From Anaerovorax odorimutans (GTDB lineage: Bacteria; Bacillota; Clostridia; Peptostreptococcales; JAAYPU01), in NCBI GenBank assembly GCA_016841185.1, contig JAENZQ010000016.1, positions 1 to 64,000 on the forward strand: DNA of 64,000 bases, given 5' to 3'. Made by a program: the position numbers and the translations under genes. How positions within the stretch are numbered: position 1 is the stretch's first letter; each line of letters starts with the position of its first letter. Shown here one piece after another: positions 7,424 through 13,926 of the stretch. The notes below the pieces were generated by a model. The model was not told the origin of the DNA, searched no databases, and was given only the letters and a program-made list of their open reading frames with translations.

Positions 7424-8602
7424 TTATCTATCTTCAACAGTGGTAACTTCCATCTCTTCAATGGCTTCTTCAATAAGAACCTCTCCATCCAGCAATAATT
7501 CAGATTTTAATATATTACCTAATTTTGGCTTTGTTGCAGGATGTTTAGGAAGAAAAACCGTACAGCAATCTTCATAAGGAAGTATAGATGTTTCATAAGT
7601 ACCGATTTCCTTTGCAGTATCCATTATATCTACTTTATCAAGGGCAATTAAAGGCCTCGTTACCAACATTCTGACAGAATTATCGGAAGCAATCAGACCC
7701 TGAATGGTCTGGCTGGCTACCTGCCCCATACTTTCACCGGTGATCAAAGCATCGCACCCATTGGATTCAGCAATCCTCTCAGAAATTTTCATCATAAACC
7801 TGCGAGACAGAATGGTCAATTCCGATTCCGGGCATTTTTCTGCAATCTTTTGTTGAATATTTAATAAATTTACATGATATATTTTTATTTCACCGCAATA
7901 ATTGGTAAGAATCTCAGCTAACGCCATAACCTTTTCCTGAGCTCTTTCACTGGTAAACGGATATGAATGGAAATGAACTGCTTCAATCTGCATACCTCTT
8001 TTAGCCATCATCCATCCTGCCACAGGACTGTCTATTCCTCCTGAAAGAAGAAGCAGACCTTTGCCATTTGTGCCAAGAGGCAGTCCGCCATATCCCCGAA
8101 TTTTTTCGCTGTAAATATATGACTTTTCTTTTCTGACATCTACATAAATAGTCGTATCTGGTTGATGCACATCCACGGAGATCCCTTGAGTATCTTTTAA
8201 TATAGCAGCACCGACGCGGCTGGATATTTCCGGTGATTTAAGCGGAAATTGTTTATATCCACGCCTTGTTTCAACTTTAAAAGTTTTGATTTTTTTTTCT
8301 TTAATAAGTGTATTGACATATTCAACAGCCGATTCGGAAATCATCTTCATATCCGTTCCGGTCTCATAGGAAAGACTGATATATGCAATTCCAAATACTT
8401 TCTTGATCTCTTTTATAATCTGGCCATCTGATTCTTTTTCATCTACCTTGACATATATAATCCCGTCGGATTTATAAATATCAGTTACATTGAAGGACTT
8501 GAGCCTGACTTTAATTCGATTTAATAACATCCTTTCAAAATAAGGCTTATTAAGGCCCTTCAAGGCAATTTCCCCATACTTGACAAGAAACACTTTATCC
8601 AT
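7424..8602 (-). CDS. thiI: tRNA 4-thiouridine sulfurtransferase ThiI
   Basis: Adenylates U8 of tRNA and transfers sulfur received from a cysteine desulfurase; it can also feed thiamine thiazole synthesis. An N-terminal ferredoxin-like/THUMP region (about 1-165) precedes the PP-loop domain with SGGIDSPVAGW near 182-192. A PYEDCCTVF motif near 345 holds candidate sulfur-relay cysteines. The C-terminal rhodanese domain of the Escherichia coli enzyme is absent, as usual in Firmicutes (392 residues here). A GTG overlapping the iscS stop is an alternative start, but the ATG at 8602 is better spaced from GAGGAAG. It pairs with iscS, its likely sulfur donor. Confidence 0.95.
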   Translation of the reverse strand: MDKVFLVKYGEIALKGLNKPYFERMLLNRIKVRLKSFNVTDIYKSDGIIYVKVDEKESDGQIIKEIKKVFGIAYISLSYETGTDMKMISESAVEYVNTLIKEKKIKTFKVETRRGYKQFPLKSPEISSRVGAAILKDTQGISVDVHQPDTTIYVDVRKEKSYIYSEKIRGYGGLPLGTNGKGLLLLSGGIDSPVAGWMMAKRGMQIEAVHFHSYPFTSERAQEKVMALAEILTNYCGEIKIYHVNLLNIQQKIAEKCPESELTILSRRFMMKISERIAESNGCDALITGESMGQVASQTIQGLIASDNSVRMLVTRPLIALDKVDIMDTAKEIGTYETSILPYEDCCTVFLPKHPATKPKLGNILKSELLLDGEVLIEEAIEEMEVTTVEDR

Positions 8603-8607
8603 TTCTT

Positions 8608-9762
8608 TCACTTCCTCATAATTTTTCTTATACGGTATACACTTGCCTTAAGATGCTCTAAGACATATTCCATCTCTTCAATGGTATTAAACTCTGATAA
8701 ACTGAATCTAACAGCACCATCAATTTCGGCATCCGAAAGGCCTGCAGCTTTTAATACATGGCTCTTAGATCTTTTTTTTGATGAACAGGCCGAACCTGTA
8801 GATATATATATATCCGCCTGTTCTAACATATGAAGCAAAACCTCTCCCCGAATTCCTAAAAAACTGATATTGACAATATGCGGTGCGCATCTTTGATCCT
8901 CATAACTGTTAATCCTGACATCTTTGATTGTATCCTTAATGCCTTCTGTTAAGTATTCTTTTACTTTTCTGATTCTTTCAATCCTGTTTTGAAAATCCGA
9001 AAAAGTTATTTCAACTGCTTTTCCAAACCCCGCTATCCCGGGAACATTTTCTGTTCCGGAACGAAACATATTCTCCTGTTGCCCTCCAAACAAGAGGGGC
9101 GGAATATTTACATTTCTGTTGATATACAATCCGCCAACCCCTTTTGGCCCATGAAGCTTATGTGCACTTACAGACAACAGATCAATCCCTGTATTACCGG
9201 GAAATATTTCAATTTTGCCATAGGATTGAACAGCATCTACATGGAAAAAAACCTTCTCGTTCTTTTTTTTGTACCTCGCAATTTCCTCAATTGGCTGAAT
9301 TGTACCCATCTCATTATTAACATGCATAACGCTTATTAAAATTGTATTGTCGTTATAATATTCATTGAACTCATTTATATCAATCCGACCTTTGTCATCA
9401 ACGTTTAAATATCTGACGTCAAAGCCCTTTTCCTCAAGAGCTTTACAGACATTTATGATTGCAGGGTGTTCAACTGACGAAGTAATAATACGATGGCCAT
9501 ACCTTTTTAAAGCATCTGCAGCCCCCAAAACTGCCATATTATTGGATTCTGTACCTCCGGAAGTAAAAATAATCTCATTTTCCTCTGCTCTTAAGGATGC
9601 ACTTATGATCTTTCTGGCTGCCTTAACTGCCTTTTCAGCCTTTATACCCATTCTGTGTAATGAAGACGGGTTTCCATAATTCTCCTCAAAACACTCCGCT
9701 ACAGTATGGGTGACCTCCTTATATGGCTGAGTAGTCGCGCTATTATCCAGATATACCAACAT
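8608..9762 (-). CDS. iscS: Cysteine desulfurase (NifS/IscS family)
   Basis: PLP enzyme of 384 residues that removes sulfur from cysteine as an enzyme-bound persulfide. The PLP lysine lies in SVSAHKLHGPKG near 200 and the persulfide Cys in STGSACSSKKRS near 325. The coupling with thiI indicates a NifZ/IscS-type desulfurase dedicated to tRNA thiolation, rather than a general iron-sulfur cluster enzyme with iscU. Its promoter is probably the one inside the repeat at 10048-10077, giving a leader of nearly 280 bases. Confidence 0.93.
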   Translation of the reverse strand: MLVYLDNSATTQPYKEVTHTVAECFEENYGNPSSLHRMGIKAEKAVKAARKIISASLRAEENEIIFTSGGTESNNMAVLGAADALKRYGHRIITSSVEHPAIINVCKALEEKGFDVRYLNVDDKGRIDINEFNEYYNDNTILISVMHVNNEMGTIQPIEEIARYKKKNEKVFFHVDAVQSYGKIEIFPGNTGIDLLSVSAHKLHGPKGVGGLYINRNVNIPPLLFGGQQENMFRSGTENVPGIAGFGKAVEITFSDFQNRIERIRKVKEYLTEGIKDTIKDVRINSYEDQRCAPHIVNISFLGIRGEVLLHMLEQADIYISTGSACSSKKRSKSHVLKAAGLSDAEIDGAVRFSLSEFNTIEEMEYVLEHLKASVYRIRKIMRK

Positions 9763-9784
9763 TTAAAACACCTCATCACTAAAA

Positions 9785-9805
9785 AGATAACAGATAACAG
9801 ATAAT
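9785..9805. repeat. Heptamer array (GATAACA)3 upstream of iscS
   Basis: Three heptamers, GATAACA GATAACA GATAATA, followed by AT-rich sequence and an inverted-like TAACTAATAACTC near 9840. The rest of the 392-bp gap (9763-10154) holds the promoter repeat at 10006-10077, the RNase Y terminator and an unstructured stretch; there is no gene. Confidence 0.75.
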
Positions 9806-10005
9806 AAATAATTTTAAAAAAAGTAAAATTTTTCGTTTTATAACTAATAACTCAATAGGAAAGAAAGCCCTGCATTCATCTCTATTATTTTATTATTCCA
9901 TCATTTATTACTGTTTATCGTAATTTTTAAAAGTTTCTTCCTCCTAAGTTACGTAAGCCTAAATATCATTTTAGAATAACCTCTAAGGTTTGTAAAGGCA
10001 AAGAT

Positions 10006-10077
10006 AAATTCGATACGGATGATTATTTATACAGGTTTTATTCTAAGATTATATATTAACTTTTTCAACAATCTCAA
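10006..10077 (-). repeat. Dispersed promoter-bearing repeat, copy B
   Basis: Inverted partner of 5571-5645. The two copies share 33 identical bases around the promoter plus a diverged 40-bp downstream half ending in GTATCGAATTT. The pair brackets a 4.4-kb block containing sigF, spoIIAB, spoIIAA, thiI and iscS. Confidence 0.85.
10048..10077 (-). promoter_or_regulatory. Sigma-A-type promoter of iscS-thiI
   Basis: On the minus strand TTGAGA (10077-10072), an 18-bp spacer and a perfect TATAAT (10053-10048) point toward iscS. The block just downstream (CCTGTATAAAT...CCGTATCGAATTT) is conserved in copy A and could hold an operator. Confidence 0.6.
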
Positions 10078-10121
10078 TCTTAGATAATAAATTCTTATCC
10101 TTTTACCACTTATCTTATTTA

Positions 10122-10149
10122 AAAAAGAACTCCTCACGGAGTTCTTTTT
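10122..10149 (-). terminator. Terminator of rny
   Basis: Perfect stem AAAAAGAACTCC/GGAGTTCTTTTT with a TCAC loop, six bases after the rny stop on the minus strand, followed by TTTAAATAAG. Confidence 0.85.
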
Positions 10150-10154
10150 AATAT

Positions 10155-11693
10155 CTATTTCGCGTATTCAATTGCCCGGGTTTCTCTAATGACATTCACT
10201 TTTATCTGCCCAGGATATTCCAGTTCATCTTCTATTTTCTTACTTATATTTCTCGCCAGGAATACAATTTCTTCATCCGACATTTCTTCCGGTTTAACAA
10301 TAATCCTGACTTCTCTTCCTGCCTGAATCGCAAAGGATTTTTCTACACCTGCTGCAGAATTAGCAATTTCCCCAAGTTTCTGAAGTCTTTTAATATATGT
10401 TTCCAGTGTTTCTCTTCCTGCTCCGTGACGTGCTGCAGACAATGCATCGGCAGCAGCAATCAATACGGCTTCCATATTCTTTGGTTCATAGTCTCCATGA
10501 TGTGAAGCCATTGAATTGATCACTTGTTCAGATTCCTTATATTTTCGAAGAAGCTCTATACCTATATCCACATGAGTTCCTTCTACTTCATGATCCACGG
10601 CTTTTCCAATATCATGCAGCAGTCCTGCACGTTTGGCCAGCTTAACATCTAATCCTAATTCAGCTGCCATAAGGCCTGAAAGATGTGCCACTTCAAGAGA
10701 ATGTTTCAAGATATTTTGTCCGTAACTTGTTCTATATTTTAATCTTCCCAACAGTTTTACCAGTTCAGGATGAAGGTTATGGATACCAACATCAAAAGTA
10801 GCCTGTTCTCCTTCTTCTTTTATGATATTGTTTACTTCCTTGTCGGCCTTTTCCACCATTTCTTCGATTCTTGTGGGATGAATCCTTCCGTCAACGATTA
10901 ATTTTTCCAATGCGATTCTTGCAATCTCACGCCGGATAGGATCAAATCCGGACAAAATAACCGCCTCAGGCGTATCATCAATGATCAAATCAATTCCAGT
11001 TAAAGTTTCTATCGCTCTTATATTTCTTCCTTCTCTTCCAATAATTCTTCCCTTCATTTCATCATTAGGAAGAGGAACTACCGATACCGTACTTTCGGCT
11101 ACATGATCCGCCGCACATTTCTGAATTGCATTGGTTATAATCTCTCTCGCCTTTTTCTCTGATTCCTCTTTGGTTTTCTGTTCGATCTCTTTGATCATTA
11201 CAGCAGATTCATGGCGTACTTCCTTTTCAATGATTGACAGCAGTAACTCCTTTGCTTCTTCGGTAGAGTATCCGGATATTCTTTCTAACTCTTCAATGTG
11301 TTTATTATGCAATTCTTTTAACTCTTGCTGTTTTTTATATATCTGCGACTCTTGATGCGCAATGTTTTCTTCCTTTTTTTCTATGTTTTCCAGTTTTTTA
11401 TCTATGTTTTCTTCTTTTTGAATGAGCCTTCGCTCCTGTCGCTGCATTTCTGATCGACGGTCTCTTATCTCTTTTTCAATCTCACTTCTGAGACGATGTG
11501 CCTCTTCTTTTGCTTCTATGGTAATTTCTTTCTTTATGGTTTCGGCTTTATTTTCGGCGTCCAGCAAAATATTTTTCGCCTTTTGCTCAGCGCTGCTTAT
11601 TTTTCTTTCTCCTATTGTTTTTCTGAATATATATCCAATAAGAAAACCGATAATAATTGTAATAATTCCTGTGACAATAGCTGCAAAGTTAAT
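10155..11693 (-). CDS. rny: Ribonuclease Y, probably starting at ATT
   Basis: Membrane-anchored endoribonuclease that starts bulk mRNA decay. From the ATT at 11693 the product is 512 residues, the normal family length. It has an N-terminal membrane helix (about 5-25, [18 protein letters not shown]), RKT, a long Glu/Lys coiled coil (about 35-190), a KH domain ([18 protein letters not shown]) and an HD domain with LLHDIGK. No ATG, GTG or TTG occurs in frame between the upstream stop at 11744 and a TTG at 11567. Starting at that TTG would delete the membrane anchor. AAAGGAGG at 11710-11703 is spaced nine bases from the ATT. ATC at 11699 is a less well-spaced alternative. Confidence 0.9.
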   Translation of the reverse strand: MNFAAIVTGIITIIIGFLIGYIFRKTIGERKISSAEQKAKNILLDAENKAETIKKEITIEAKEEAHRLRSEIEKEIRDRRSEMQRQERRLIQKEENIDKKLENIEKKEENIAHQESQIYKKQQELKELHNKHIEELERISGYSTEEAKELLLSIIEKEVRHESAVMIKEIEQKTKEESEKKAREIITNAIQKCAADHVAESTVSVVPLPNDEMKGRIIGREGRNIRAIETLTGIDLIIDDTPEAVILSGFDPIRREIARIALEKLIVDGRIHPTRIEEMVEKADKEVNNIIKEEGEQATFDVGIHNLHPELVKLLGRLKYRTSYGQNILKHSLEVAHLSGLMAAELGLDVKLAKRAGLLHDIGKAVDHEVEGTHVDIGIELLRKYKESEQVINSMASHHGDYEPKNMEAVLIAAADALSAARHGAGRETLETYIKRLQKLGEIANSAAGVEKSFAIQAGREVRIIVKPEEMSDEEIVFLARNISKKIEDELEYPGQIKVNVIRETRAIEYAK

Positions 11694-11732
11694 ATTGATA
11701 CACCTCCTTTGTATTTTATTCTTTACATGAAT

Positions 11733-11754
11733 ATGACCGAGTCAGCTCGGTCAT
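11733..11754 (-). promoter_or_regulatory. Hairpin in the rny leader
   Basis: ATGACCGAG/CTCGGTCAT forms a 9-bp stem with a four-base loop about 25 bases before the ribosome site of rny. No T-run follows it on either strand, so it looks like a leader structure rather than a terminator. Confidence 0.5.
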
Positions 11755-11822
11755 GAATAATGCTTCCTCATCAAAATAATTACATCACATCATTGGACCA
11801 GTTTGTAACAGATATATATATA

Positions 11823-11851
11823 ATATTATATTTTTTTTCTCTGACTGTCAA
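11823..11851 (-). promoter_or_regulatory. Promoter of rny
   Basis: On the minus strand a consensus TTGACA (11851-11846) is followed after 17 bp by TAATAT, or after 15 bp by TATAAT (11830-11825). The resulting leader is about 120 bases. Confidence 0.6.
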
Positions 11852-11878
11852 GCAAAGTAAACAACCATGAAATAACAT

Positions 11879-11906
11879 TTGAGACTTCCTCCACATGTGT
11901 TATAAT
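11879..11906 (+). promoter_or_regulatory. Promoter of rodA
   Basis: TTGAGA (11879-11884), a 16-bp spacer and a perfect TATAAT (11901-11906), 32 bp before the rodA start. Confidence 0.7.
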
Positions 11907-11938
11907 ATATTAACAAATATTGAATATGAGGTTGCCAT

Positions 11939-13045
11939 ATGTTTGAAAAAAACATACTAAAAAACTTGGATATTTTTTTGCTGTCCTTGGTTTTAATCTT
12001 GTTTATAATTAGTATTATTCTTATTGGAAGTACATCATATGATACTTCTTTTCATATTACTCGGGAAATTAAAGTACAAACTTTGGCCTTTATTCTTGGA
12101 ATTGTTGCAATTGCAGTTATTCTTATTTTTGATTACAGTATTTTTGAACGGCTTGATAAGATATTGTATATCACTTGTATATTACTTTTGTTAGCTGTAT
12201 ATATTCCCGGGCTCGGAAAAGTTCAGTATGGCGCCAGAGGCTGGATCGATTTGGGGCCTATAGACATGCAGCCCTCAGAGCTGGTAAAGGTGATTTTTAT
12301 TCTGGCTTTTGCGAAATACCTTTCGAATAACAGCAATACGCTTTCTTCTATAAAGGGCATTGCTTTAGCCGGGCTTTATTGTGCTCCTATCATTCTGCTT
12401 ATTCTTATTGAACCGGATCTCGGAAATGCAGCTGTTCTATCTGTAATATCCGTAGGAATGATATTTGCGGCAGGAATAGATTCAAAGCTTTTTTTAAAGT
12501 TGTCAGCCGTAGTTGTTGCACTAATCCCTATTTTATATCGATTTATGGAAGAACATCAGAAAATCAGGATTGATGCTTTTCTAAACCCCGAAGATCTATC
12601 TTTGCCTGGGAATTACCAGGTATGGAATTCTAAAGTCGCCATAGGATCGGGAAATTTACTGGGGAAAGGCCTTTTCAACGGAACTCAGAAAAAACTTAAA
12701 TTTCTTCCGGTTCAGGAATCTGATTTTATTTTTGCTGTATTATCTGAAGAATTAGGTTTTATCGGTGGTTTCACCGTTATAATACTTTATCTTCTTTTCC
12801 TTTATCGTCTGATCAAAACGGCAAAAAAAGCAAAAGATACTTACGGAAGGCTTATAGTAATCGGCATATTATCTATGTTTGCTTTTCAAATATTTGAGAA
12901 TATCGGAATGACCATGGGACTGATGCCCGTTACTGGCATCACATTGCCATTTATAAGTTATGGGGGCAGTTCGCTCCTTACCAATATGATCGCTCTGGGA
13001 ATCGCTTTGAATGTGGGTATGCGTCATCACACCATAAACTTCTAA
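11939..13045 (+). CDS. rodA: SEDS glycosyltransferase RodA
   Basis: Polytopic membrane protein (368 residues, about ten hydrophobic segments) that polymerises peptidoglycan for elongation with a cognate class B PBP. Diagnostic SEDS stretches are GARGWIDLGPIDMQPSEL near 99-116, LLIEPDLGNA near 155-164, FLPVQESDFIFAVLSEELG near 255 and PVTGITLPFISYGGSS near 330. RodA rather than FtsW is favoured by its length and by the convergent mreBCD-PBP2 cluster. In other Clostridia this gene often continues that cluster on the same strand; here it is convergent with minD. Confidence 0.93.
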   Translation: MFEKNILKNLDIFLLSLVLILFIISIILIGSTSYDTSFHITREIKVQTLAFILGIVAIAVILIFDYSIFERLDKILYITCILLLLAVYIPGLGKVQYGARGWIDLGPIDMQPSELVKVIFILAFAKYLSNNSNTLSSIKGIALAGLYCAPIILLILIEPDLGNAAVLSVISVGMIFAAGIDSKLFLKLSAVVVALIPILYRFMEEHQKIRIDAFLNPEDLSLPGNYQVWNSKVAIGSGNLLGKGLFNGTQKKLKFLPVQESDFIFAVLSEELGFIGGFTVIILYLLFLYRLIKTAKKAKDTYGRLIVIGILSMFAFQIFENIGMTMGLMPVTGITLPFISYGGSSLLTNMIALGIALNVGMRHHTINF

Positions 13046-13063
13046 AGAAGTTTATGGTGTGAT
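13026..13063. terminator. Hairpin overlapping the rodA stop
   Basis: A 17-bp perfect stem (arms 13026-13042 and 13047-13063, loop TAAA) whose loop contains the rodA stop codon. It probably ends rodA transcription and may serve minD from the other side. Confidence 0.7.
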
Positions 13064-13150
13064 TTAAGATTTATGAATTATGATTTAAAATTCAAGGAGG
13101 AAATTTTGCTCGGCAAAATTTCCTCCTTCCTTCAATATTCAATCTTAAAC
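13064..13150. repeat. Palindrome flanked by GATTTAA-like heptamers
   Basis: A 16-bp stem AAGGAGGAAATTTTGC/GCAAAATTTCCTCCTT (13094-13109, 13113-13128) has AAGATTTATGAATTATGATTTAA-like sequence on its left and CAATATTCAATCTTAAAC on its right. It is one member of the palindrome-plus-heptamer family that fills many gaps in this window, and it also sits as a terminator between convergent rodA and minD. Confidence 0.75.
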
Positions 13151-13158
13151 CTAACGTT

Positions 13159-13902
13159 CTATTTATTAAACAGCGGTATTTCTTCTCCTGTTATTCTGGA
13201 AGCCATTTCATAAAATACATCCGCATATTCAGTACCTATCTGGGAAGCAATTGGTGTTCCACAATTCATTGAAATATAAATATTTTCATCTTCTTTTATT
13301 ATTCCGATGGGATTATGCTTTAATGTATGTATAATATAATCGATTTCAGGAAGCACACCATTTCTAATTAATTTGGATCTGATTTTATTCAGGACGATCA
13401 TGATTTGAACATCTTCTCTGCTTTCCAGGTCTCGAATAATTCTTTCTGCATCTCTTACTGCAGCTATTTCCGAAGTGGTCACTACAATAATCGAGTCTGC
13501 ACCTTCTATTGAATTTCTATAACCATTTTCTATTCCGGGAGGGGAATCTATAATAATATAGTCAAATTTTTCTTTCAGCTTCTTGCAAAGAACTTTCATT
13601 TGTATAGGCGTAATTGTGTTTTTATCCCGTGTTTGCGATGAAGACATTAGGTAAAGATTCTCAAATCTCTTATCTTTTATCAGAGCTTGTCTGACTCTGC
13701 AAATACCCTCTATAACATCTACCCAATCATAAACAATTCTGTTTTCCATCCCAAGGGCAATATCCAGATTTCTCAATCCTATATCGGCATCAAGAATCAC
13801 CACTTTCTTTCCCATAAGTGCCAGAGAGGCACCTATGTTTGTTGTTACAGTGGTTTTCCCAACGCCTCCTTTTCCAGATACAACAGCAATTACTTTACCC
13901 AC
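13159..13902 (-). CDS. minD: MinD-like septum-site ATPase, no C-terminal targeting helix
   Basis: Deviant Walker ATPase (247 residues). SGKGGVGKTTVTTNIG (residues 9-24), DADIGLRNLDIALGMENR near 39-56 and DSPPGIE near 119 are MinD signatures. MinD normally binds the membrane through a C-terminal amphipathic helix and recruits MinC. Here the protein ends ITGEEIPLFNK, about 20 residues shorter than usual and without a basic amphipathic tail. It is the last gene of mreB-mreC-mreD-PBP2-minD, 24 bp after the PBP gene. Neither minC nor minE is next to it, though minC usually lies between PBP2 and minD in Clostridia. Confidence 0.88.
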   Translation of the reverse strand: MGKVIAVVSGKGGVGKTTVTTNIGASLALMGKKVVILDADIGLRNLDIALGMENRIVYDWVDVIEGICRVRQALIKDKRFENLYLMSSSQTRDKNTITPIQMKVLCKKLKEKFDYIIIDSPPGIENGYRNSIEGADSIIVVTTSEIAAVRDAERIIRDLESREDVQIMIVLNKIRSKLIRNGVLPEIDYIIHTLKHNPIGIIKEDENIYISMNCGTPIASQIGTEYADVFYEMASRITGEEIPLFNK

Positions 13903-13926
13903 AATAATCCCTCCATTATTGAAAAA

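Noticed and set aside
13903-13926. Missing minC as an assembly gap
   Set aside because: The 24-bp spacing between the PBP2 and minD genes is intact and carries a ribosome site, so nothing seems deleted within the read sequence.
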